From assembly GCA_947167015.1 (NCBI GenBank), contig CAMVGM010000007.1, positions 1-62,939 on the forward strand: a stretch of DNA of 62,939 bases, in the 5' to 3' direction. Source of the stretch: an uncultured Bacteroidales bacterium. GTDB lineage: Bacteria; Bacteroidota; Bacteroidia; Bacteroidales; UBA932. Shown one piece after another: positions 16,628 through 25,273 of the stretch. The notes beneath the pieces were generated by a model. The model was not told where the DNA came from. It ran no database searches and was given only the letters and a program-made list of their open reading frames with translations. A program made the translations under genes and the position numbers. Position 1 is the first letter of the stretch. Every line of letters starts with the position of its first letter.

Positions 16628-18439
16628 ATGAAAAAGTATATCATTTTGGGATTATCTGTTGCGCTGGCGGTCTTCTCGACCACCTCGTGCAACCAGAAAC
16701 TGCTGGACATCCCGCAGAAAGGCGTCATCGCCTACGAGGACTTCTACCAGACCGACGAAGATGCCGAATCCGCCCTTACGACGGTCTATGCCCAGTTCAT
16801 CAACCTGATCAACGCGCAGGGCAGCAACAATCCGGCCTGGAACGTGGTCGTGAACGCAATGGGCGACGAACTCTATTGGGGCGGCGGCAAGAAAGACGGC
16901 AGCTCCTCCGGTGCCCAGGACATGAACGAGTTCCGCAACACCTACGACAGCACCATCCCCCACATCCGGGTTGTCTACAAGGGCCTGTATTCCCTTATTT
17001 ATAAATGCAACCTGGTTCTGGACAACTTCTACGGCGAGAACGGCGAACTCTGTGACACCCCCGTCAAGAAAAGATGCGTGGCCGAGGCCCGCGTGGTCCG
17101 CGCCTGGGCGCACTTCACCCTGGCCACCTTCTGGGGAAATCCGCCGCTGGTGGAGCACGTGCTCGCCGGTGACGCCCGTCCGACCAACTGCGACCATCAG
17201 GTCCTGATGGACTGGTGCATCGCCGAGTTCAAGGCCGCCATCCCCGACCTGCAACCCCGCCAGGGCAAGAACGACAAGTCGGGCGCATACAAGGTCACGA
17301 CGGGTGTCGGTTACGCCTTCCTGGGCAAGGCCCAGGTCTTCAACAAGGATTGGAACGGTGCCAAGGAAAGCCTCAAGAAGGTGATCGATTCGGGCAATTA
17401 CGCCCTGGTTCCCACCGAGGACCTGTGGAACCTCTTCCACATGGTCGGCGACGGCAATGAGGAGAAGATCCTCGAGATGAACTATATGTACAACGAAGGC
17501 ATCAGCATGGGCGACTGGAAATACCATTTCCAGCGCAACCAGGCCCTGTTCCTCCGCAACATCAAGAAGTATCCTTCGGTGCTCATCCAGGCAGGCGACG
17601 GCTGGGGCAACAACGTCTCCCCCACCAAGCCGTTCATGGATGCCATCATGGCCCACGAACCCAACTCGGCCCGCCGCAAGGCCTGGTTCGTCTCTTACGA
17701 GGAGTTCCTGACCGACTACCCCTATCCGCTGGAAGCCTCCGAGGAAAAGGTGCCCGACAGCGAAGGCAACAAGGTCAAGGTGTCCTTCAAGGCCGATGCC
17801 GACATGACCACGGAAGAGAAACTCATGGACTACCGCCGCGGCCTGAACTGCGAGAAGTACGATGAGACTTACGCCAACTACGGCTATTACTTCATGAAAC
17901 TCCTGCCCTGGAAGTCCGACCTGATCCCGAACAACGCCACCGTCACGCAGGAGAACCGCATCATCATGCGCTACGCCGAGGTGCTCCTCCTCTACGCCGA
18001 GGCCTGCGCCATGACGAATGACAACGACGGCCTGAAATATCTGAACATGGTCGCCGAACGCGCCGGCGCCCCGACCTACGACGCCCTCACGATGGACAAC
18101 GTCAAGCAGGAGAAGTGGTTCGAGCTGGCTTGGGAAGGCACCCGCTTCTGGGATCTGGTCCGCTGGGGAGACGCCCCCACCGTACTGGCATTCAAGAGCC
18201 GCGACGAGACGCCGTACCTCCACGACGAGTTCTACGTGCACGAATCCAAAGGCAAGAAGACCTCCGGCAAGCCGCACAAGGCCCACATCTACTTCCACGA
18301 TGACGGCTGGGCGGCCAAAGGCGGCGGTTACAAGACCGGCAAGCACGAGGTCCTTCCGTTCCCGTTCGACGTGATCAGCATCAATCCCTGGAACGAGGAA
18401 ACCGGCGAAGGCCTGAAGCAGAATCCCGGCTGGGAATAA
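16628..18439 (+). CDS. SusD/RagB-family nutrient-binding lipoprotein (copy 1)
   Basis: Surface lipoprotein that caps its SusC partner and binds the substrate; 603 aa. The lipobox FSTTSC (Cys21) is followed by the family signature NQKLLDIPQKGVIAYEDFYQ. The C-terminal RagB region contains RIIMRYAEVLLLYAEACAM and WFELAWEGTRFWDLVRWGD. The start is 12 nt after the upstream SusC stop, and a hairpin terminator follows the stop codon. Substrate unknown. Confidence 0.95.
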   Translation: MKKYIILGLSVALAVFSTTSCNQKLLDIPQKGVIAYEDFYQTDEDAESALTTVYAQFINLINAQGSNNPAWNVVVNAMGDELYWGGGKKDGSSSGAQDMNEFRNTYDSTIPHIRVVYKGLYSLIYKCNLVLDNFYGENGELCDTPVKKRCVAEARVVRAWAHFTLATFWGNPPLVEHVLAGDARPTNCDHQVLMDWCIAEFKAAIPDLQPRQGKNDKSGAYKVTTGVGYAFLGKAQVFNKDWNGAKESLKKVIDSGNYALVPTEDLWNLFHMVGDGNEEKILEMNYMYNEGISMGDWKYHFQRNQALFLRNIKKYPSVLIQAGDGWGNNVSPTKPFMDAIMAHEPNSARRKAWFVSYEEFLTDYPYPLEASEEKVPDSEGNKVKVSFKADADMTTEEKLMDYRRGLNCEKYDETYANYGYYFMKLLPWKSDLIPNNATVTQENRIIMRYAEVLLLYAEACAMTNDNDGLKYLNMVAERAGAPTYDALTMDNVKQEKWFELAWEGTRFWDLVRWGDAPTVLAFKSRDETPYLHDEFYVHESKGKKTSGKPHKAHIYFHDDGWAAKGGGYKTGKHEVLPFPFDVISINPWNEETGEGLKQNPGWE

Positions 18440-18463
18440 GCCATAGACGGTAAATCATTCAAG

Positions 18464-18495
18464 GAAGAGCCTCCGGAAGGGGGCTCTTTTAATTT
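18464..18495 (+). terminator. Intrinsic terminator after first SusCD pair
   Basis: AAGAGCC (18464-18470) pairs with GGGCTCTT (18481-18488) around a short loop, followed by the T-rich run TTTTAATTTT. It separates the two SusCD transcripts. Confidence 0.75.
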
Positions 18496-18603
18496 TCTTC
18501 CATTTCCTTTCAATTTTTACTCACTTATTCATATATTTATCTCGTTAATCTCATTTCAAAACACTTTTATCTAAAATTTAACGGCTCTCGCGCGTGAAAC
18601 ATT

Positions 18604-18611
18604 TATTTTTG
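18604..18611 (+). promoter_or_regulatory. -7 promoter box (TATTTTTG) of second SusCD pair
   Basis: Consensus box 78 nt upstream of the second susC ATG. The leader is not similar to that of the first pair, so the two copies may be regulated separately. Confidence 0.5.
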
Positions 18612-18689
18612 CCACCGATACGGTCAAACCGGCATGTAACGTAACGCAACTCAATACCAATCCTATATTAATCCTTAAACAAAACGTAC

Positions 18690-21600
18690 ATGTTCAAACA
18701 TCTGATCAAAGTGTCGGGTATCATGATGATACTCCTCGCTTCACTGGGATCCCTCCCGGTGTCCGCTCAGAACCGAACCATCAGCGGCAAGGTCGTTGAC
18801 ACCGGCGGTGAGCCGGTCATCGGCGCCGCCGTCACGGTGGTCGGCAATTCCCGCATCGGCGCAGCCACGGACCTCGACGGTAACTTTACCCTGAGCGTCC
18901 CTGCCGGAGCCAACATCGCCGTCGAGAGCATCGGCTACAAGAGCCAGACTTTCGCCATCGGCAACCAGAGCAATTTCAACATCGTCCTCGAAGAGGATGC
19001 CGAGATGCTGGAAGAGACCGTGGTTATCGGTTACGGTGTGCAGAAGAAGAGCGACCTCACCGGTGCTGTCGCCTCCGTGCGTGAAGACGACCTGAAGAAC
19101 CGTTCCACCACCGATGCCGCCGCCGCCCTCCAGGGCAAGGCCGCCGGCGTCCACGTTCTCACCAACGGTGCTCCGGGCGAAGGCGCCCATATCCGCGTGC
19201 GTGGTTATTCCTCCAACGGCGGCAGCCTCTCCCCGCTCTACATCGTGGACGGTCTGCAGGTTGACGGAATCCAGTACCTCGATCCTTCCCTGATCGAATC
19301 CATCGAAATTCTGAAGGACGCCGCCTCCGCCGCCATTTACGGTGCGCAGGCCGGCAACGGTGTCGTGCTCGTGACCACCAAGAGCGGTGCTGAGGGCAAG
19401 GCCACCGTGACCTACACGGGCAAGGCTACCCTCCAGACCTTCAACCGCCGCCCGATGATGAACCGTGCGGAACTGACCGAGTACCTCGGTTACAAGTATG
19501 GCACTGAGTGGGTCAACCAGCAGCTAGAAGCCAACGACTTCTCGCACCCGATGTATCCCAACGGCGTCATCGACACCGACTGGATCTCCGCCTTCACCGA
19601 GCCTACCTGGAGCCAGCAGCACGGCGTCAGTTTCTCCGGCGGTAACAGGAACGGCCACTTCTTCACCTCCCTCAACTACGTCTACGACGACGGTATCGTC
19701 AAGGGCAAGAAGGACGTGTACAGGCGTCTCACCGCCCAGGTCAACGCCGACTACCAGCTCTTAAAGTGGTTGCAGGTCGGTGTGAACTCCTCCATCGAAA
19801 AGTGGGGCACCCAGAGCGTTTCCCAGCGCGGCTACGGTTCCTCCTTCGAGCAGATGCTCGTGATGGACCCGATGACCCCTGTCTACTGGACCGATCCCAG
19901 CCAGATGTCCCTGTCCTTCAAGACCGTCTACGACGCCCTCCAGGCCGGCACGTCTGACATCAACTACCGCCTCTTCCGCGACGAGAACGGCTGGTATGCC
20001 AACACCAAGTACTCTGATATGGAAGGTAGCGCCCTCGCAAAGCGCGACGCCTCCGACGGCACCAACGGCGGCTTCAACATCAACGGCACCTTCTTCGCCA
20101 ACCTCACGCCGATCAAGGGCCTGACCATCACGTCCCGCTTCGGCTACCGTATCGCCCAGAGCACCAGCCACAGCTACAGCTCCCCGTACTGGATCGGCGA
20201 CCGCGGTTCCCAGAAGACCTACTCCATCTCCGCGAACGCGAACACCAGCTTCTACTATCAGTGGGAGAACTTCGCCAACTACATCTTCAACATCGGCAAG
20301 AACAACTTCACGGTGATGGCCGGTATGTCCTACCGCGAGAACAACAACGACAACGTGTCCGTGAGTTCCAGCGGCGAAGACATCCTCAAGTCCTATGAGG
20401 AGAACTTCCGCTACATCAACTACCTGCTGGACGATGCCCCGAAGACCGTCGGCAACGCCCCGGGCAAGAGCGCTTCCCTCGCCTACTTCGGCCGTCTGAT
20501 CTGGAACTACGACAACCGCTACAGCCTCCAGGCCAACTTCCGTGCCGACGCGTTCGACTCCTCCAAGCTGCCGAAGAGCAACCGCTGGGGTTACTTCCCC
20601 TCCTTCTCCGCCGGCTGGACCATCAGCAACGAGCGCTTCTTCAAGGACAACCTTGACAGCCGTACCTTCAGCTTCCTGAAACTCCGCGCCTCCTGGGGCC
20701 GCAACGGTAACATCAGCGTGTTGAGCGGCTATCCTTACAACGCCACCATCAACAAGGGCGGCAGCTCCTATCAGTACCACGTGGAGGAGACCGGTTCCAC
20801 CTTCGGTTCCGCCCCGAGCAAACTTCCCAACCCGAACCTCCGCTGGGAGACCTCCGAGCAGCTCGACTTCGGTCTGGACGCCCGTATGTTCAGCAACCGC
20901 CTGACCCTCGGCGTCGACTACTTCAACAAGCAGACGAAAGACCTCCTCTTCAGCGTTTCCATCCCGTCCGAGCTCGGTTTCACTTCCGTGACCACCAACG
21001 GCGGTAACGTCCTCAACCGCGGCTGGGAGTTCGAACTCGGCTGGAGAGACCGCATCGGCGACTTCAACTACAGCATCAGCGGCAACTTCAACCCCCTGCA
21101 CAACGAGGTTGTCTCCCTGGCTGAAGGTGCCACGCCGCAGCGCCGCTCCGACGCCAGTTCCAGCAACTATCAGGTCGAGAGCGTCTTCGACGTGGGCTAC
21201 CCGATCTGGTACATGAACGGTTACATCTATGAAGGCGTCGCCGCAGACGGCAGCCCGAAGATCAAGGACGTGGACGGATCCGGCGACATCAACTCCGGTG
21301 ACTTGACCTATGTCGGCCAGACCACGCCGAAGTTCACCTACGGTCTCAGCATCAATATGGAATGGAAGGGCATCGACCTCGCCATCTACGGTTCCGGCGT
21401 TTCCGGCAACGTCTTGATGCCTGTCCTGCACCGTACCGGCTTCAAGAACGAGCTGAAGTACTATATGGACGCTTACAAGAACGGCTCCTATCCCGATCCC
21501 TCCACGGTCGCCGGCGACTACATCTTCTGGTCTTCGACCGCCAACGTGTTCAAGGGAGACTACTTCCGTATCAAGCAGCTGCAGCTCGGCTACACCCTGC

Positions 21601-21797
21601 CTGCCAACATCACGAGGAAGGCTGCCATCAGCAACCTCCGCTTCTTTGTGTCGCTTGACGACTTCATCACCTTCTCCAAGTATCCGGGACTCGATCCGGA
21701 GACGGCTTCCATGAACAACTCCACCGGCGCCGGCCTCGATTTCGGTTCCTATCCTACGATGCAGAAGCTGCTCCTTGGTGTCAACCTCACGTTCTAA
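18690..21797 (+). CDS. SusC/RagA-family TonB-dependent outer membrane transporter (copy 2)
   Basis: 1035 aa, paralogue of the SusC at 13502. Signal peptide ends near VSAQ; then the carboxypeptidase-like domain (NRTISGKVVDTGGEPVIGAA), the EETVVIGYGVQKKSDLTG signature and the plug (DAASAAIYGAQAGNGVVLVT). Barrel segments such as RYSLQANFRADAFDSSKL match copy 1 closely, while extracellular loops differ, as expected for related but distinct ligands. An EF-hand-like segment DVDGSGDINSGDL occurs late in the barrel. Partner SusD is 12 nt downstream. Confidence 0.95.
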   Translation: MFKHLIKVSGIMMILLASLGSLPVSAQNRTISGKVVDTGGEPVIGAAVTVVGNSRIGAATDLDGNFTLSVPAGANIAVESIGYKSQTFAIGNQSNFNIVLEEDAEMLEETVVIGYGVQKKSDLTGAVASVREDDLKNRSTTDAAAALQGKAAGVHVLTNGAPGEGAHIRVRGYSSNGGSLSPLYIVDGLQVDGIQYLDPSLIESIEILKDAASAAIYGAQAGNGVVLVTTKSGAEGKATVTYTGKATLQTFNRRPMMNRAELTEYLGYKYGTEWVNQQLEANDFSHPMYPNGVIDTDWISAFTEPTWSQQHGVSFSGGNRNGHFFTSLNYVYDDGIVKGKKDVYRRLTAQVNADYQLLKWLQVGVNSSIEKWGTQSVSQRGYGSSFEQMLVMDPMTPVYWTDPSQMSLSFKTVYDALQAGTSDINYRLFRDENGWYANTKYSDMEGSALAKRDASDGTNGGFNINGTFFANLTPIKGLTITSRFGYRIAQSTSHSYSSPYWIGDRGSQKTYSISANANTSFYYQWENFANYIFNIGKNNFTVMAGMSYRENNNDNVSVSSSGEDILKSYEENFRYINYLLDDAPKTVGNAPGKSASLAYFGRLIWNYDNRYSLQANFRADAFDSSKLPKSNRWGYFPSFSAGWTISNERFFKDNLDSRTFSFLKLRASWGRNGNISVLSGYPYNATINKGGSSYQYHVEETGSTFGSAPSKLPNPNLRWETSEQLDFGLDARMFSNRLTLGVDYFNKQTKDLLFSVSIPSELGFTSVTTNGGNVLNRGWEFELGWRDRIGDFNYSISGNFNPLHNEVVSLAEGATPQRRSDASSSNYQVESVFDVGYPIWYMNGYIYEGVAADGSPKIKDVDGSGDINSGDLTYVGQTTPKFTYGLSINMEWKGIDLAIYGSGVSGNVLMPVLHRTGFKNELKYYMDAYKNGSYPDPSTVAGDYIFWSSTANVFKGDYFRIKQLQLGYTLPANITRKAAISNLRFFVSLDDFITFSKYPGLDPETASMNNSTGAGLDFGSYPTMQKLLLGVNLTF

Positions 21798-21809
21798 TCT
21801 TTTTGCACA

Positions 21810-23594
21810 ATGAAAAAGTATTTTATCCCCATACTGTTAGGGCTTTCTCTTGTCGCAGTTTCCTGCGAGTCGCTGCTTGATATCCCCCAGAAGGGTGTCG
21901 TGAGCACGGACACATTCTATGCCTCCGATGCTGACGCCGAGGCCGCTTTGGCCGACATGTATGCGAGCTTCCTGAGCGTGGCCTCCGCCAACGGTATCAA
22001 CAACCCCGAGCTGATGATGCTCAACTACTCCGCCGACGATATCCTGGCGGCCGGTGGCAACATCGACGACCACAAAGACTTCCGCGTTTTCTGCGAATTC
22101 AACTACAACGAAACGAACGGCATCCTGCAGACCTGCTACGACCGCTATGTGTCCGCGATCTACCACAGCAACCTCGTAATCTCCAACTTCACCGCCGAGA
22201 ACCGCAACGAGGAGGCTCCTAAGTTCGAAAGCGCCTACACCAAGCAGTGCGTGGCCGAGGCCCGCGTGATGCGCGCCTACATACACATGATGATGGCCAT
22301 CATGTGGAACCGTCCCGCCATCATCGACCGTCTTCTCGAGCCCGATGAGCTTCCCGTCCAGGCCGAAAGCCAGTCCCAGATCCTCCAGTGGGTCGTCGCC
22401 GAGTGCGAGAAGGCCATCTCTTCCGGTTCCCTGCCCGAGCGTACCAGCGTGAACGACAAAGACGCCACCGCCCGTATGAGCAAGGGCTTCGCCCAGTTCG
22501 TCGCCGGCAAGGCCGCAATGTTCAACAACGACCCGGCCACGGCTAAGAAGTACCTCACCGACCTGATCAACTCCGGCAAGTACGCCCTGGTTCCCGGCGA
22601 GGAATTCTGGACCAACTTCCACAAGCCGGGCGACGGCAACTGCGAGAAGATCTTCGAGCCGAACTACATCTACGACTCCAACCTCGGCTTCTGGGACAAC
22701 GTGAACCGCAGCCGCTGGATGGTCGCGGACGTGCTCTGCTGGCGTACCGACCACCTGGCTTCCGTGCCTCCGTGCACCCCGTGCGCAGGTTGGAACGGCG
22801 GTGCCATCCAGGAGAACTTCGCCAAGAAGTTCCTCGAGCACGACGGCAATTCCCCTCGTCGTCTGGCCAGCTTCCTTACCGAGGACGAGTGGCTGTACGA
22901 AATGGAGTGGAACTCCGACAAGAACGACGCCCCGCTCGCCGAGAAGAAGGCCGATCCCAAACGCGGTATCGGACTGACTGACGGTATCTACAGCCACGGC
23001 CCGTACTTCGAGTGGAAGCGCATGTCCTACGCCAAGCCGTCCCGCATCCTTACGGGTGGCAAGGAGTATCCCGGCGACAACATCAACGCCGTGATGGGTG
23101 GTGCTTCCAACGAGGCCAACTTCAACGTGGCCCGTTATGCTGAGGCTCTCCTGCTCGCCGCCGAGGCTTGCCTCGAGACCGGCGACGCCGCTACCGGCAA
23201 GAAGTACCTCAACATGATTCAGGAGCGCGCCGGTGTCCCGCAGACCGAGCTTACTTTCCAGAACCTGATGGATGAGAAGGAGTTCGAGCTCTGGTGGGAA
23301 GGCTGCCGCTTCCCTGACCTTGTCCGCTGGGACAACGCAGGCAAGATCAAGATGGCCAGCTACTACGAGGGCATCCACGAGAAGGTCCCCACCGTGTTCG
23401 ACGAGTTCGTCATGAAAGACATGCCGGGCTTCGGCAAGGAGCACAAGCTCTACACGACCTACTCCGCAGTCAACTTCAACAAGTTCGAGGACAAGTACAA
23501 GTACTTCCCGTTCCCGCGCGCCAGGAAGGCCAACAACAAGTTCAAGGACGTTCTCGGTTGGGAATCCCTGAACACTGCTGAAGAAGCAGAGTAG
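21810..23594 (+). CDS. SusD/RagB-family nutrient-binding lipoprotein (copy 2)
   Basis: 594 aa surface lipoprotein, paired with the SusC at 18690. Lipobox VAVSC (Cys19), then ESLLDIPQKGVVSTDTFYAS. The C-terminal RagB region includes FNVARYAEALLLAAEACLE and EFELWWEGCRFPDLVRWDN. It shares the family fold and N-terminal motif with copy 1, but the middle is divergent. A strong terminator lies about 46 nt after the stop. Confidence 0.95.
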   Translation: MKKYFIPILLGLSLVAVSCESLLDIPQKGVVSTDTFYASDADAEAALADMYASFLSVASANGINNPELMMLNYSADDILAAGGNIDDHKDFRVFCEFNYNETNGILQTCYDRYVSAIYHSNLVISNFTAENRNEEAPKFESAYTKQCVAEARVMRAYIHMMMAIMWNRPAIIDRLLEPDELPVQAESQSQILQWVVAECEKAISSGSLPERTSVNDKDATARMSKGFAQFVAGKAAMFNNDPATAKKYLTDLINSGKYALVPGEEFWTNFHKPGDGNCEKIFEPNYIYDSNLGFWDNVNRSRWMVADVLCWRTDHLASVPPCTPCAGWNGGAIQENFAKKFLEHDGNSPRRLASFLTEDEWLYEMEWNSDKNDAPLAEKKADPKRGIGLTDGIYSHGPYFEWKRMSYAKPSRILTGGKEYPGDNINAVMGGASNEANFNVARYAEALLLAAEACLETGDAATGKKYLNMIQERAGVPQTELTFQNLMDEKEFELWWEGCRFPDLVRWDNAGKIKMASYYEGIHEKVPTVFDEFVMKDMPGFGKEHKLYTTYSAVNFNKFEDKYKYFPFPRARKANNKFKDVLGWESLNTAEEAE

Positions 23595-23640
23595 CAAAAA
23601 GCATATTCGTTCTACTTACGAATATATTTGATTAGTGGGT

Positions 23641-23675
23641 GGGAGGCTCCCTGTGAAGGCAGCCTCCCTTTTTTT
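23641..23675 (+). terminator. Intrinsic terminator after second SusCD pair
   Basis: GGGAGGCT (23641-23648) and AGCCTCCC (23661-23668) form a stem, followed by a seven-T run. Confidence 0.85.
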
Positions 23676-23691
23676 GTTGCCGCAAAAAGCG

Positions 23692-23699
23692 TATCTTCG
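23692..23699 (+). promoter_or_regulatory. -7-like box (TATCTTCG) of the hydrolase gene
   Basis: One mismatch from TAnnTTTG, ending 4 nt before the ATG at 23704. Confidence 0.4.
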
Positions 23700-23703
23700 C
23701 ATT

Positions 23704-24612
23704 ATGATGAAAGAGATGACCCTTCCCGCATCGGCCGACGGCCTGTCGCTCTCGATGCTTGTCAGCGTCCCCGAAGGGACGCCCCGCGGCGTGGTGCAGC
23801 TCGTGCACGGGATGTGCGAGCACAAGGAGCGCTACATTCCCTTCATGGAGTTCCTGACGGAGAACGGCTTCGTCTGCGTGATCCACGACCATCGGGGGCA
23901 CGGCGCGTCCGTGAAGTCGGCCGACGACCTCGGCTACTTCTACGACGGCGGCTGGCAGGCCCTCGTGGAGGACATCCGCGTGGTCTGCGACTGGGCCCGG
24001 GAGCAGTGGCCGGGCCTGGACTACACCCTGTTCGGGCACAGCATGGGCTCGCTCGCGGTGCGCTCGTTCGCCAAGCGATACGACGACCGCATCGACCGCC
24101 TGTTCGTGTGCGGCTGCCCCTCCGACAACCCTGCCAAGGGCGTAGGCAAGACCCTCGCCGGCCTGTTCGGACGGATCCGGGGCTGGCACTACCGGCCCAA
24201 GCTCATGCAGCAGATGTCCGTCGGCGCCTACAACAAACCCTTTAAGGAGGAAGGCTGGCCCGCCGCCTGGGTCTGCTCGGACCCGGACACCCTGAAGGCT
24301 TACCACGCCGATCCGCTCTGTGCCTACCGCTTCACCGCGAACGGCTTCTACGGCCTGCTCGGCCTGATGCAGGACTGCTACGACCCGAAGGGCTGGAAGA
24401 TGGCGCGCCCGGAGCTGCCGGTGCATTTCATCTCCGGCGCCGAGGACCCCTGCCGTGTTTCCGACCAGGCGCTGGAGCAGGCGGCGCAGCTGATGCGCAA
24501 CGTCGGCTACCGCCGCGTGGACGTGAAGCTCTACCCCGCCATGCGCCACGAGATCCTCAACGAAACGGACCGCCTGACGGTCTGGAACGACGTCCTGAAG
24601 GCCCTGGAATAA
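23704..24612 (+). CDS. Alpha/beta hydrolase, monoacylglycerol-lipase-like (serine aminopeptidase S33 type)
   Basis: 302 aa cytoplasmic hydrolase. Features: oxyanion region QLVHGMCEHKERY, HDHRGHGAS, nucleophile elbow GHSMGS (Ser113), acid residue in ISGAEDPCRV and catalytic His in AMRHEILNE. This order is that of Hydrolase_4/monoacylglycerol-lipase-like proteins; the natural substrate is unknown. The frame continues upstream into the terminator, but the ATG at 23704 lies just after a promoter-like box. tadA follows 1 nt after the stop. Confidence 0.85.
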   Translation: MMKEMTLPASADGLSLSMLVSVPEGTPRGVVQLVHGMCEHKERYIPFMEFLTENGFVCVIHDHRGHGASVKSADDLGYFYDGGWQALVEDIRVVCDWAREQWPGLDYTLFGHSMGSLAVRSFAKRYDDRIDRLFVCGCPSDNPAKGVGKTLAGLFGRIRGWHYRPKLMQQMSVGAYNKPFKEEGWPAAWVCSDPDTLKAYHADPLCAYRFTANGFYGLLGLMQDCYDPKGWKMARPELPVHFISGAEDPCRVSDQALEQAAQLMRNVGYRRVDVKLYPAMRHEILNETDRLTVWNDVLKALE

Positions 24613-24613
24613 G

Positions 24614-25048
24614 ATGGAAGACGACGGAAGGTATATGCAGGAGGCGCTGCGCGAGGCCCGTGCGGCCGGCGCGGAGGACGAGGTGCCCATCGGCGCCGTG
24701 GTCGTATGCCGCGGCCGTATCATCGCGCGCGGGCACAATATGACCGAGCGCCTGCACGATCCCACCGCGCACGCCGAGATGATCGCGCTGACGGCCGCCA
24801 CGGAAGCCCTGGGCGGGAAATACCTGGACGCCTGCACCCTCTACGTGACGGTGGAGCCCTGCCCGATGTGCGCCGCGGCCTTGTGCTGGGCCCAGCTCGG
24901 GCGACTGGTGTACGGTGCGCCCGACCCGCGCCGCGGCTACTCCCTCTTCTCCCCCTCCCTGCTGCATCCGCGCACCGAGACGGTCTCCGGCGTCCTCGCT
25001 GACGAATGCGCCGCCCTTGTAAAGGATTATTTCAAAAGCAAAAGATAA
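24614..25048 (+). CDS. tadA: tRNA-specific adenosine deaminase TadA
   Basis: Zinc deaminase that converts A34 to inosine in tRNA-Arg(ACG); 144 aa. The zinc and catalytic motifs are HAEM (His53, Glu55) and EPCPMC (Cys83, Cys86). ALCWAQLGRLVYGAPDP and the DEC-containing C-terminal helix also fit TadA. It is separated by 1 nt from the hydrolase gene, so it is probably co-transcribed. Another nucleoside deaminase role is possible but less likely. Confidence 0.88.
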   Translation: MEDDGRYMQEALREARAAGAEDEVPIGAVVVCRGRIIARGHNMTERLHDPTAHAEMIALTAATEALGGKYLDACTLYVTVEPCPMCAAALCWAQLGRLVYGAPDPRRGYSLFSPSLLHPRTETVSGVLADECAALVKDYFKSKR

Positions 25049-25053
25049 ATTGC

Positions 25054-25061
25054 TATCTTTG
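25054..25061 (+). promoter_or_regulatory. -7 promoter box (TATCTTTG) of tRNA-Gln
   Basis: Consensus box 10 nt before the tRNA 5' end. A TTTC (25030-25033) 20 nt upstream could serve as the -33 element. Confidence 0.65.
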
Positions 25062-25071
25062 CACCCGGAAT

Positions 25072-25142
25072 TGAGAGTTGGTGTAATGGTAGCACTCAAG
25101 TTTTTGGCACTTGCAGTAGAAGTTCGAATCTTCTACTCTCAA
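25072..25142 (+). tRNA. tRNA-Gln (anticodon TTG)
   Basis: 71 nt and folds as a cloverleaf: acceptor TGAGAGT/ACTCTCA, D-arm GTG-TAATGGTAG-CAC, anticodon stem CAAGT/ACTTG with loop TTTTGGC (anticodon TTG), T-stem AGAAG/CTTCT with loop TTCGAAT, discriminator A. CCA is not encoded. Confidence 0.95.
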
Positions 25143-25144
25143 CG

Positions 25145-25177
25145 AAGACAGCTGGTCAATCCGACCAGCTGTCTTTC
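25145..25177 (+). terminator. Hairpin terminator after tRNA-Gln
   Basis: Perfect 12-bp stem AGACAGCTGGTC (25146-25157) / GACCAGCTGTCT (25163-25174) with a 5-nt loop, followed by a short T-rich stretch. Confidence 0.75.
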
Positions 25178-25190
25178 ATTCCGGCTTAAA

Positions 25191-25254
25191 CGGAACCGTC
25201 CCCCGGAAGCATTTCCCGACAGGGTTCTTTTCTGCTTCCGGGGGACGGTTGCCG
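25191..25254. repeat. Palindromic intergenic repeat, copy A
   Basis: Left arm CGGAACCGTCCCCCGGAAGC and right arm GCTTCCGGGGGACGGTTGCCG pair except for one extra G. The loop contains TTTCCCGACAGGGTTCT. It sits between the 3' ends of tRNA-Gln and the outer-membrane gene. Copy B at 36184-36255 has the same loop motif and the same unpaired G, with compensating base changes in the arms. Confidence 0.8.
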
Positions 25255-25273
25255 TTTTACCGGGTCCGAGCGG

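Noticed and set aside
13502..23594. Calling the SusCD region a polysaccharide utilisation locus
   Set aside because: No carbohydrate-active enzyme, sulfatase or sensor gene is present; only the import pairs can be supported.
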